Positions 12,299-23,225 of a stretch of 64,000 nt of DNA are shown piece by piece (the stretch's first letter is position 1; each line of letters begins with the position of its first letter). Source of the stretch: Brassica napus (Eukaryota; Streptophyta; Magnoliopsida; Brassicales; Brassicaceae); contig NC_063444.1 of assembly GCF_020379485.1 (NCBI RefSeq), positions 3,110,652 to 3,174,651 of the forward strand. Direction: 5' to 3'. The notes under the pieces are model-generated. The model was not told where the DNA came from, did not search any database, and saw only the letters and a list, made by a program, of their open reading frames with translations. Both the position numbers and the translations under genes were made by a program.

Positions 12299-13129
12299 CC
12301 TGTAAATTAAAAAAAATATATTTAATAAATATAGAAATATTTTTTTTTTTTTTAAAATCTCAAATAATAGTTTTTAATCACAAAAAAGTTTTATAGATAT
12401 TAAAAATGTTAAATAAATATTTAAAAATAGTTCTAATAAACAAAAAATAGTTTAATAATTACAAAAAATAGTTTTAATAATATTAAAAATGTTTAATAAA
12501 TATAGAAATTTATATTATATATATATGTATATATTATTTTTTTTAAATCCCAAATAATAGTTTTTAATCACAAAAAAAAGTTTTATAGATATTAAAAATG
12601 TTTTGTAAAATCCAAAAATCGAATTTATATACAAAAAACGTTTTGTAAAATCCAAAAAATCGAATTTATATACAAAAATCGTTTTGTAAAATGCAAAAAT
12701 CGAATTTATACACAAAAATTGAATTTATATACAAAAAACGATTTTATAAATACAAAAAAAATAAAAAATTTATAAAAAAATTCTAAATCAATTCAACAAA
12801 ACAAATTATTCAACCAAATCACAATTCTAAACCTATTATACAACCAAATCACAATCCTAACCAATCACCCTAACAAATATCTATCAAATCTACACAAAAA
12901 ACCTAAAAAATAGAACCTAAGAGAGTGGGATAGGGTCCTTACATGATTTGTGTAGGTTTAGAGAGGATTGGCCGGAGATTTCGTCGGAGAGAAGGGGGAG
13001 ATCGCCGGAGAGGATGGAGAGGAGCCGGAGAGGAAGAAGTGAGAAATGGGGAAGAAGAAGCGGCTCGTGGTTATATTTCGCGAAATATTTCGCGGCTAGT
13101 TTGCCCGGTTAAATGAAAATATTCCGAGG

Positions 13130-13940
13130 AAATTCCGACGGACACTTAAATATCCGTCGGAATTTCCTTGGAATATTCCGAGGAACACATGTTTGGGGTT
13201 TCAAAACATCAAATTTTTTTGCCCTATATCATTTCTTATACAAAATCTTTGTATAGATGATCATAAACTATGAAATAACAAAATTTCAAAACGAATTGTA
13301 AGTATTCCCTTTACCGTTCATTAAAGTGTATAAGTGTTTCTCTTTTGTCGTGGGAATTTCGTTGATACAATCGAAAAAGTGTTTATTATAGGGTAAGGAA
13401 CAAATTTTTGACTTCATAATCAGTCTAAGACACTTAATAAGGGTTATATAAGTGTTATTCAAACCGCAAAACGTTGTTTTCAGTTTAAAAACCCTACTTC
13501 GTCGGAATTTCCTCGGAATATTCCGAGGGAATTCCGAGGAAACCCTTATCTTCCTCGGAATTCCCTCGGAATATTCCGAGGAAATACTGAGGAACTAGTG
13601 TTTGGGGTTTCAAAACATCGATTTTTTTTGCCGTATTTCATTTCTTATACAATTGTAATACATACCATTGAGGATTCTTTGTATAGATGATCATAAACCA
13701 TGAAATAACAAAATTTCAAAAATAATTGTAAGTATTCCTTTTACCGTTTATTAAAGTGTATAAGTGTTTCTCTTATGTTGTGTGGTTTTCGTTCATGCAA
13801 TCGTAAAAGTGTTTGTTATTGGGTAAAACACCAAAGTTTGACTTCATAATCTGGTTAAGACACTCAATAAAGGTTATATACGTGTTATTCAATCCGCAAA
13901 ACGTTGTTTTCGGTAAAAAAACCCTAGTTCCTCGGAATTT
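13130..13940. repeat. Internal direct duplication of ~400 bp in the CACTA element
   Basis: Two consecutive units, roughly 13130-13535 and 13540-13940, each start with TTCCTCGGAA-type motifs followed by GTTTGGGGTTTCAAAACATC. They share long matches such as TGTATAGATGATCATAAAC and GTGTATAAGTGTTTCTCTT. Copies differ by scattered substitutions and a ~25-bp insertion. They lie between the two transposon genes, so terminal-type repeats were duplicated internally. Confidence 0.8.
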
Positions 13941-14014
13941 CCTCGGAAAACCCTTATCTTCCTCTGAATTCCATCGAAAATACCGAGGGAATTCCGAGGA
14001 AAAAGACTCTATAA

Positions 14015-17000
14015 TCAAATCCCTAAATCGACTTGGTCTATTCCAAGGAAATTCCGAGGAAAACCTATCTCCCCTCGGAATTTCCTCGGTATTTCTATTA
14101 AAAAAAAAAGTCGATGGTAGTATGTTTCCGAGTCATCATCACCAGATGAATCTGAATCTGAATCTTGGTGAAACTCTCCAATCACTGGTTCATCCTCTAC
14201 GTGAACGACGACTTCCTCTCCGAAGTCGGTTAAATCGACTACAAGGCTAACTCCAGCTAAATCTTCTGCTGCACTTAAGTTGTCGGATGTGCTTGGTTGT
14301 AGTGGGTCTTCCAGCTCAGAACTTCCCTGAACTCGGCCTCTCGGGTTGAGTCTTGTAACAGTAACCCATGGATCATCTCTGTTCCTTACCCGGGGGTACT
14401 TGATATAACAAACCTGTAACATTTAAAAAATTATTAGTAAAATTATAAATTAATACACATGATGATGAATCATTCTAAATAATTAACATTTAATTACCTG
14501 ATCGGCCTGAGAAGCAAGAATGAAAGGATCATAATATTGCAGCTTTCGCCTCGAATTTACTGATGTAACACCAAATGCATCTGTTCTCACACCTCGATCT
14601 AGAGTGTTGTCGTGCCAATCACAATAGAAAACAGTACAGCGCAATCCAACCATGCCCAAATACTTGATTTCCAAAATCTCATGTATGTGTCCGTAGTATA
14701 CATCATCTCCTGATGCAGAACAAATGCCAGCATCATAAGTCGTACTCGAACGTCTCCTCTTCTGAGTTGTGAATGCATATCCTCGAGTACAAAATCTCTG
14801 ATATGACTTCACAACAAATTTTGGTCCAACGACCATCTCGTGTATCCAATCGTTAAATGTTTCACATCTGGTCAAACCAGTAGACACCTGTATTAATAGC
14901 ACATATATATGTTATATTAATAAATGTGAATTAGTATAAATATGTGATAAATGATATTTTAATTTGTTTAAAGCACTCACATAAGTAAACATCCATCAAG
15001 AAAATTCTCTCTGCTTCATTTCTTCTAGTTCGTCTTCTGTGGCGTATCTATGTTCGAACCGCTTTTCTGCCATGAAAATCCTGTACATATGATGACAATA
15101 ATGTAATTAATTAAGATTTAAATTTCAACTTGTTAAAATAAAATTTTGTAAGCTAATTTATTTACCTCTCATATTGAAGAACATCTTCGCAGTTGGTGAG
15201 CAAATATGTTTGCAAATTACTGCGCTCCTGCTCAGTAAGTCGACGGTCCTTTGGTTTTTCGCTAAGTCGTCCAACGTCTGTGAAAATGTCTGGAACCGTA
15301 ACATGATATGTTGCCCGTTCGCCTCTATCATCATGCCGAGCAGGTCTTCTGTTTTTGGTCTGAACTTCTGCTGGAAAGTAGTACTTGGCAAAGTTTGAAG
15401 TTTCTTCATTGATCATTTGTGCGACTATAGAACCTTCCACCCTACTTAAATTTTTCACCATCTTCTTCAAATGGAACATATACTGCTCATACAGATACAT
15501 CCATCTATACTGCACAGGACCACCAAGTTCTAATTCTCTTGCCAGGTGAATAACAAGATGCTCCATAACATCAAAAAATGAGGGAGGAAATATCTTCTCA
15601 AGGTTGCACTGAATCACGGCTATGTTAGTCTTCAAATTTTCAATACCTTCAAGAGTCACTGATCTCGTGCATAAATCGCGGAAGAAACCATTTATCCCTG
15701 CAATTGCTTCATGAACATTTCGTGGTAATAGTTCCTTGAAGGCAAACGGAAGGAGGCGCTGCATCATTACATGGCAATCGTGGCTTTTCAAGCCAGTAAA
15801 CTTTCCTTCCTTTCTGTCGATACAGTTACGCAAATTAGATGCGTAACCGTCTGGAAATTCCACATCGTTTGAAATCCAATCAAAGAACGCATCTTTTCCC
15901 TCTGCATCAAGTCGGTATATGTGAAAAGGAGCCCTACCATTCTCATCAACATGAAGTTCTGAACGAGCACATATATCGACTAAATCCAGTCTTGACTTCA
16001 AATTATCCTTTGTTTTACCTTGAACATTAAGGATCGTGTTCATGAGATTGTCAAAAAAGTTCTTCTCAATATGCATGACATCTAAATTATGCCTTAGCAG
16101 ATGATCCTCCCAGTATGGCAGATCCCAGAAAATACTTTTTTTGTGCCAGTTATGTAGGTCCCCAACAGCATCTACCGGAAAACGCTCATGTCCACCGACG
16201 TCTGGCGTCCTTTCTGCACCAAAATCTCTTAGTTGTGTCTTCAAATCTTTCCCACAAATTTCCGGAGGTGGACTGTCAAACACCCTCTTGTTCTTCGTAA
16301 ACAAATTCCTACTCCTACGATATGGATGATCAGGTGGTAGGAATCTCCTGTGACAGTCAAACCAACACGTTTTCCTTCCGTGTTTTAGTTGGAAAGCATC
16401 AGTGTTATCTTGACAATATGGACATGATAGCCTTCCATGCGTTGTTCATCCAGATAACATACCATATGCTGGAAAATCACTTATTGTCCACATTAGTACT
16501 GCCCGCATTTGAAAGTTTTCTTTACACGAAACATCGTATATTTCAGCACCTTGAGCCCATAGTTGTTGCAACTCATATATTAGTGGCTGAAGAAACACAT
16601 CAAGTGATCTCTTAGGATGCTCTGGTCCGGGAACGAGAATCGGGAGAAACAAAAACTCTCGTCGCAAGCACAAGTTTGGGGGTAGGTTGTATGGTGTAAG
16701 AATGACTGGCCATAGAGAATATTGTCTTCCACTCTTGCCAAACGGGCTGAAACCATCAGTACAAGCACCAAGGTAGACATTTCTTCTCTCATACGCAAAG
16801 TCGGGATACTTTGATTGGAAATGCTTCCACGCTTTTGCATCTGAAGGATGTCTGATCTCACCATCTGTTGAGTGCTTTGCATGCCATCTCATTGGTTGCG
16901 CTGTGCGTTCAGACAGATACAACCTCTGCAACATTTCCATCAAAGGCAAATACCACATCCTTTTATATGGCACTGGAACTCTTCCACTTGTATCTTTATA

Positions 17001-17738
17001 ACGAGGCTTTCCAAAAAATTTGCATGTAACCCGCTGTTCATCTGCCCTCCAATAAATCATGTAGTTGTCGCTGCATACATCTATTACCTGATACGATAAA
17101 CCAAGACCAGCTACGAGTTTCTGAACCTCGTAGTATGAACCATGAGCTACATTATCCCCGGGTAGAATACCTTTTACAAAATCAGCAATCGCATCCACAC
17201 AGTCTTCAGCCAAATTCTAATCTGTTTTAATGCCCATCAATCTTGTAGCAGATGATAAAGCTGAATGACCATCTCTGCAACCTTCGTACAATGGTTGCTT
17301 TCCAGCATCCAACATATCATAAAATCTCCTAGCTTGTGCATTGGGTAAGTCTTTCCCTCTAAAATGATCATTTACCATCTGCTCAGTACCTACACCATAA
17401 TCTACATCCGTTCTAATTGGTTCTTCTAATCTAACCGCTGGCTGAGGTTCGCTAGTACTACCATGTTCATAATCAGTTTCCCCATGATGATACCAAATTT
17501 TGTAACTTCGTGTAAACCCACTCAAATATAGATGAGTCCAAACATCCCACTCTTTAATAACCTTTCTATTTTTACAATTAGAGCAAGGACATCTTAACAT
17601 ACATGTTTTTGCTTCCGGTTGTCGGTGAACTAACCCCATGAATTCGGTTATACCTCGTTGGTATTCTTCCGTAAGCAATCTCGTGTTCGGATCCAAATGA
17701 GGTCGATCGATCCAAGAACGATAATTTGAAGAAGACAT
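14015..17738 (-). pseudogene. CACTA transposase, TNP2 family
   Basis: The start ATG is at 17738 (MSSSNYRSWIDRPHL), inside the right end of the element. The N-terminal zinc-binding segment (CMLRCPCSNCKNRK) and WYHHGE motif are the usual TNP2 start. The TNP2 core (about 15160-16450) contains LRHNLDVMHIEKNFFDNLM and HDCHVMMQRLLPFAFKELLP. Downstream exons give MAEKRFEHRYATEDELEEM (~15000-15080), a DUF4216 segment ending YDPFILASQADQ (14483-14902) and YIKYPRVRNRDDPWVTVT with an acidic tail (14015-14422). Two nonsense codons break the core: TAG at 17217-17219 and TGA at 16446-16448. Both are single-base changes in otherwise continuous frame. It would cut and join element ends if intact. Confidence 0.85.
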
Positions 17739-17844
17739 GTTTTTTATGAATCAAATTCGTGTTTAAAGAGAGTAAGAGGGAGGATGAAGATACGGAGTGA
17801 ATGAAGAGGAAGAGGGGTGCTTGTATTTATAGTTGAAATCCTCC

Positions 17845-18181
17845 CGACAGCCCGAGGAAATTCCGACGGAATTCCGACGGAAACGGCTAGTTCGTCGGAA
17901 TTTCCTCGGAATTTTAAAATCCTCCAACGGCTCTCTAACGGCTATAATATATCCTCGGAATTTATCGGTTTTTTCCGATGAATACATTTTTCCTCGGTAT
18001 TCCATAAGAATATTCCGATGGATTAATATTTCCTCGGAATTCCGTCGGTATATTCCAAGGAAATTCCGAGGAAACCAAATTTTGTGTTTCCTCGGAATAT
18101 CCTCGGAAATTCCTCGGGATATTCCGAGGATTTCATTTTCCGTCGGAATGTCCGTCAGAATACCGCTGTTTTCTTGTAGTG
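17845..18181. repeat. Subterminal repeat array, right end of CACTA
   Basis: Clustered TTCCTCGGAA/TTCCGACGGAA motifs in both orientations mirror the left array and run up to the terminal repeat. The start codon of the TNP2 gene lies just inside, so the array also overlaps the promoter region of the transposase. Confidence 0.85.
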
Positions 18182-18289
18182 ATGATATAAATCAATCCAG
18201 TATTCATCGCTTATTATTGTCTGTTCACCTTATAATAGGCATGCTTCTTCTATATATTGACTAAAATAGTACTTTGATCTTATCTATAG

Positions 18290-18690
18290 GGTACTGTGGC
18301 ACAAGGTTTCATTGCTCAAAACCGTCTCGAGTGATATGAAAGTCGGCTCAAGCATGGCTCCATCTACACACTCCAACAGCAAGGCTATGTTCTGTGTAGC
18401 TGATCAGAAGCGTGTTATTTGCTTTACACACGACTATCCTTTCAGGGCCTGAAGAAAATAGTCTTCCCAATTTTGTCAGACCAATTCAGAATGCACTCCT
18501 TTACATATTTTGAAGCCAATTGTGATCTCATAGGTGATCTTCATGGTGAGTTTAGCCCAGATCCCATCAACTTACTTCTCTTTGCAAATTCGCACTATAA
18601 CTCTGTCTTTGTTGTAGATGTTGTTGGCCACCTTAGGTTGGCTGATGGTCATCCTCTCCATCCACGTCCAGTATTATGCATTAAGTAAGG
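18290..18690 (+). pseudogene. RPA1-like (OB-fold, DUF223) gene, 3' fragment
   Basis: After an acceptor (ATCTATAG) the frame reads GTVAQGFIAQNRLE, then TGA at 18332-18334, then YESRLKHGSIYTL. Further on it reads FPILSDQFRMHSFTYFEANC and DLIGDLHG, a spacer that looks intronic, and DVVGHLRLADG. This order (OB-fold strand, SIY, DRFRFHS, NCDL, DVVGHL) is that of plant RPA1-like DUF223 proteins. Besides the nonsense codon there are frame changes near 18400. It is the continuation of 10021-10123 across the CACTA element. Confidence 0.7.
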
Positions 18691-18739
18691 CACAACTTTC
18701 TGGAAAGTATTGATCCATTTGAAGCTTAAAAAGTAAGAA

Positions 18740-19965
18740 ATTATTATTAATGGCTTGAAGTGCAATATAACTTGCAGTTCTTCAAAGGTACACTGTCTTA
18801 TTTTCTTTACAAAGAAATCAGTAACGCCATGTGTGGTTTTGATAGAATTCTTCAGATCAGTGAAGGTGGTTTTGGTAGTGTTTATAAAGCCATCATTAAC
18901 GATCCAACTGCAACTGGCGAAGATTCTCATTCTGTTCCACTTGCTGTCGCTGTTAAGAGATTCAAACGATAAAGTCAATAGGTATGTATGTAATTGGTTA
19001 TGCCTTGGTTATTGAAACAATAGTATTCGAACTTTGTCCAATAAAAAGGTTTAGGTTTGATATTATTGATCATTTGTTTCTAATAAAAGGGCACAAGCAA
19101 TGGCTTGATTTAGTTATTGCGCGTAGTTAATGAATTAAACTTAGTGCGGCTCTTAGGATATTGCTCAGAGGACACAAAGAGTTTTTTGCTATGGAAACAA
19201 AGGCTTGAGATCATGCTCCGTGCAGCTCAAGGATTGGTTTATTTTCATGAACTCCAGGTAAATCAACAAAGAATTTGGTTTACAACAGACCCTTTTCATT
19301 GTTTTATGCATTAACTAGATGCATGTTTCTTGACCAGGTAATATACAGAGCCTTCAAATCATGATACATTTTTTTCGATGATGATTTTAATCCAAAATAA
19401 TCAGGCGTTGTTCTGGCTAAAGAAAGGTATTGGAGATAATACTCATTTTGTTACTGCAGTAAGTAACATGTCTCCCTTCTCTCTTACAAATTTAAAATAT
19501 TATTAGTTACTTCTTCAACAAGTAACCAATTCACATTTTCTGCTTTTTATGATTCTCTCAAAAGAGTACCGGAAGAAACGACTATGCATCTCGGGAGTAC
19601 GTAGAACCCGTCATCACAGGAACCACATCGATGTAAATATCTTTGGAATTGTTACGTACAAGATTATTGCTGGTCTTCGCACACTCAAGCGAATGAAAAG
19701 ATTCTTTTGGAAAGGATCAAACTATTTTGTGTTCATGTATATTATATAAAGCTTTGGAATGATAGTTGACTTTGAATCTATGAAACAAGTATTTTTTTTT
19801 TGCTATGATTAGGAGAGTGGCTAAAAAAAACCCAAACATCACCTTTGTCGTTGAAAGTCTTTGTAAGATCATTTCGGAATCAAATTCTGAAGATATGAAA
19901 AGTTCTATTGGAGAATTTACTAGAAGGGTTATGAGAGCAAAAAAAATTAGTTTCTATATTTAGAA
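18740..19965 (+). pseudogene. Receptor-like cytoplasmic kinase, captured fragment
   Basis: Exon-like pieces in kinase order are separated by intron-like AT-rich DNA. The glycine loop is SEGGFGSVYKAIINDP (18855-18910) with AVAVKRF holding the ATP-binding lysine. Next come [13 protein letters not shown] and [20 protein letters not shown] (19140-19255), a decayed catalytic-loop region VIYRAFKS (normally YRDFKSSN, so the catalytic Asp is lost), SREYVEPVITG in place of APEY (19590), FGIVTYKIIAGLRTLKRMK (19640-19700) and a C-lobe end FVVESLCKIISESNSED (19850). Multiple stops make it non-functional. It lies between the RPA-like fragment and the LTR element on the same strand, consistent with Helitron capture. 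Confidence 0.75.
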
Positions 19966-19988
19966 TAGTAGAGAATAATTATGGTTTT

Positions 19989-20312
19989 TGTTATAAATCA
20001 ATTGGTAGATGTCCATAACCGGCCCGGTCCATAAACCGGCCCAAACCCTAGAAGAGAGAGAGATGGCTGAAACCCTAGAGAGAGGAGAGAAGCAGCCAAC
20101 TTAGGAGAGAGAGAGACGACTTGGAGTTTTCCATATTTCTGGTTTTTCTTTTCTTTGTTGGTTTATGTTTTAGTAGTTATCTTAAATCTAGATGGATTAG
20201 GATTTGTATACTTTCCATTTATCTCTATCTTGTAATCCTTATATAAGGAACCCCTATTGATCATTAATAAAGAGACATAAATATTCAGACCTAAAACCTT
20301 CGTTTCACAACA
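19989..20312 (+). repeat. Left LTR of 19989-26265
   Basis: 324 bp, starting TG and ending CA. It contains a GA-rich stretch (GAAGAGAGAGAGATGG) and near its 3' end TCTTGTAATCCTTATATAAGG, a likely TATA-type promoter. Confidence 0.9.
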
Positions 20313-21274
20313 CGTTATCAGCATGATAGCCTCTAACACCCTGAGGCTAAAACAAAACCCCTAAAACCCTAAACGAAAGGAATCTACCTTGGAACTTCAA
20401 AGGGGTCGTTCTCCCAAACCTTGAGGACCCAGAAAACGATCAAGATATCAAATCGAAGCTCTTGCCAAGAGGAATCATTCAGTGCAAACCGTTTGTCGAT
20501 CTGACCACCGACGCGCCCTCACGCCCAGATACAGTGCGCACCGATTTGCTTTGGAATCCGACGAACCTTAATCCGTTCTTGCTCGCGTCCCAGCTCGTCA
20601 CCATCCGATCAGCTCCAGCCCTAAGGTGTTCCTGATCCTAGAAGACCTCAGCTTCCCGTTCGCAACACAGCCAGCTCGCGTTCCCCATCAGCCAGCTCGC
20701 ATTCCCGATCAGCCGCTCGCGAACCCGATAGGAAGCAGACGCGTCCCGCTCGCATCCGACGACGATCCGATAGCAACCAGCTCGCGTCCGTCCGTGTGCA
20801 GCTCGAGGTTCATCCGTTCATCTTGGTGGTCCGGTTTCAACAACCTGCAAACAAAAAGGTAACCCTAATTCTAAGAACATGAGAATTGAATTTGGATTGT
20901 TTGTAAAGATTGAAACCCTAAAATCTAATCCTTAAGATGAAAGCCATAGGATAATAGATCAAACCCTAAAGAGTAAATTGGAGCTCGAATAAGTCTGATC
21001 CCCTAAACACTAAATCGAGATTGATCCATTGATCAATTAAAATCATAACCTTAAAGGTTTTTGAATCTCAAATCTAATCCCTTTGATCAAAGATCAAAGT
21101 TTTCGAAACCCCCTAAACCCTAATTTGAAAAATTGGTTTTAATTGTTGATTTGAAACTTGAGTGTTTGATTGATCGCCTAGAACTATGATTAGGATTATT
21201 TTAAACTTGAATCTGAATTGCTTATCTTGTTTAAACTGAAACACTAAAAAAAACCTAGAAATCAAATTAGAAGT

Positions 21275-21860
21275 TGTGGCCGTATGGCATTGATACATTC
21301 TAGGGTAATTGTTCTAGATCATATCTTGTGGCCGTGTGGCCTTGTTGCATTCATATCTGAACCTGATCACTACTGACTGATTGCAATTGAACTTAGAATC
21401 TAATTTTAGGATTGTATTGAAACTAAAATCAAGTGGCCGCATGATTTGTTTCATTGCTTGGCCGATTGGTTTGTTTGTTTGTTTGATTGAATCATGAACT
21501 GATAGAAACAAACTGTCTTAGGATTGAAATTACATGTTAACTAAATGCATAAGAGTTAAACCTATTTCACCCATTGGTCGTGAGGCATATACTTTGGCCG
21601 TGTGGCTTTGTTAAGAATCATACCGAATGGCTGTGTGGCCTAATCGTTCCGATGCATTGCTCATACTCGCGGCCTTGTGCCCTTGATTGATAACTTGCTT
21701 GCAGCATGTGATAGAAAGCCGTGTGGCTTAATGCATCATAGCTTGGCCGTGTGGTCTAGTGAGACACCATATCTGAATGGTCATGTGACCTTGTTTGCAT
21801 ATCTCATGAACCGATCTCTAGGATCGTTGTATCACATCAAAATGGCCGTGTGGCCTAAGC
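21275..21860 (+). repeat. Dispersed GGCCGTGTGGC motif array in the element leader
   Basis: About a dozen copies or variants of GGCCGTGTGGC(C/T)TTG occur at irregular 20-100 bp spacing (for example near 21278, 21330, 21596, 21629, 21717, 21743, 21843). They lie in the untranslated leader between the left LTR and gag. The intervening DNA is not itself repeated, so this is not a simple tandem satellite. Confidence 0.75.
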
Positions 21861-21992
21861 ATCACATATAGACCTTGCATTCTCGACTTATCTCGCACCA
21901 TGGTCGAGAGACTTATGAAATCATATGCACTGATTATTTTGCATTGGTTGCATGAATTCTAAATCATGAATTGATTGATAATATGATTTTAG

Positions 21993-22631
21993 ATGCCGAT
22001 ATTTGAGCCCTTGGATTATGCCATTCTAAAACCCTCTGGAGAAAATTATCTAGAATGAACAATGAACACTTCGGTTGTCCTGAAATCAAGAGGACTCGGT
22101 AGGAGTATCATTCAGGGTGATTATGCAACTAAAAGTGAAAAGTTAAGAGCCATAACAATTATGCGCCATCATCTCATTGAGGATCTAAGAAATCAGTATC
22201 TATATATTGAGAATCCTTGTGACCTTTGGATAGAATTAAAATCCAGATACACAATGGTGTTATTACCAAAGGTCAGGCATGAATGGATGAGTCTCAGATT
22301 CCAAGACTTTGAGTCTGTGGCCGAGTATCACTTTGCTTTGTCCAAAGTTGTTTACAGCCTGAGACTATGTGGTGAAGTGGTAACAGATGATGATTTGTTA
22401 TTCAAGACATACTCCACATTCCATCCAGGAGATCTATTGTCAAAACATATCTACATAGAAAGAGGTTTCACCACCTACAATAACCTGATCTCTTGCCTAA
22501 CAGTAATTGAGAATGATAAATTGCTAAGGAAAAATAGTGAGATGAGATATCCTGAGGCAATGGATCAAGATGAATCCAAGGCAGCCGTGTCCAATGTAAC
22601 AAATGGTGTGGCCGGCTTATCTATTAACTAA
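21993..22631 (+). pseudogene. Copia-type gag of the LTR element
   Basis: The frame begins MPIFEPLDYAILKPSGENY, meets TGA at 22056-22058 (normally Trp of the LxWxxxM motif), then continues from MNTSVVLKSRGLGRS to a stop at 22631. Later signatures are IMRHHLIEDLRNQYLYIE, DLWIELKSRY, WMSLRFQDFESVAEY and LFKTYSTFHPGD, the order of plant copia gag (UBN2/DUF4219-type). Gag would form the particle. The single nonsense codon means only an N-terminally shortened product could be made, from 22062. No zinc knuckle is visible before the stop. Confidence 0.75.
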
Positions 22632-23040
22632 GAAAGATCTCGACATTTGTTTAAAGTCTTTGATTTGTGTTTTGCTTTAAACCTAATTATCATTCACGAT
22701 TTTATATATAATAATAGATTTGATTTGAGTTCATTACTATTATATCTTGCCTGATCTTATTTGATAATGTGAATGATTGATAAAAGAAACTGCCTAAAGG
22801 GCATTATGGTACGGTATAGTAGCCTAGTAAGAAATCTATGGCCAATGATTGCCTAAAGGGCATTATATACACCCAAAGAATCTGTGACCCATTGAGTTCA
22901 AATGGTTTCCAAATAGAAACAATGGGCAAAAGGAAACAAGTTCCTTCAGATTTAAGAAAGAAAACACCTAAGACCTTATGAGATAGTGGTCAAGACTATA
23001 CCTACGTACTCTACTGATCAAAACTATGCTACAGATCAGT

Positions 23041-23225
23041 ATGATAAGAGGCAAGAGCCGTGGTGACCATACTGATATATCCCACAGAAAATCATACACT
23101 ATATGGCATGACCGGATTAGCCATCCTAGTTTAAACTTGATGCAAAGATTGATATTGAAAAGGCACAAAGAGTTATCCCATAAGATCTCACGTTGTGTAA
23201 CATGTACACCAAGGGAAACTCATTA
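23041..23225 (+). pseudogene. Decayed GAG-pre-integrase fragment
   Basis: The frame contains TIWHDRISHPSLNLMQRLI followed by CVTCTPRETH, resembling the zinc-binding pre-integrase segment of copia polyproteins (W-H-x-R-x-x-H-P, then CxxC). It is short and is followed by stops. It is the only trace of pol in the element. Confidence 0.45.

Larger units (their letters stand above)
10124..18181 (-). mobile_element. CACTA (En/Spm) transposon, 8.06 kb
   Basis: The termini are CACTACAAGAAAACAG (10124) and its exact inverse CTGTTTTCTTGTAGTG (to 18181). They are flanked by the 3-bp duplication ATG (10121-10123 and 18182-18184). Subterminal regions are packed with TTCCTCGGAA-type repeats. Both expected genes lie on the minus strand: a TNP2-type transposase (14015-17738) and an En/Spm-family second protein (10703-12298). 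Both carry stops or frameshifts, so this copy is probably not autonomous now, although the termini are intact. It sits inside the RPA-like gene. Confidence 0.95.
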
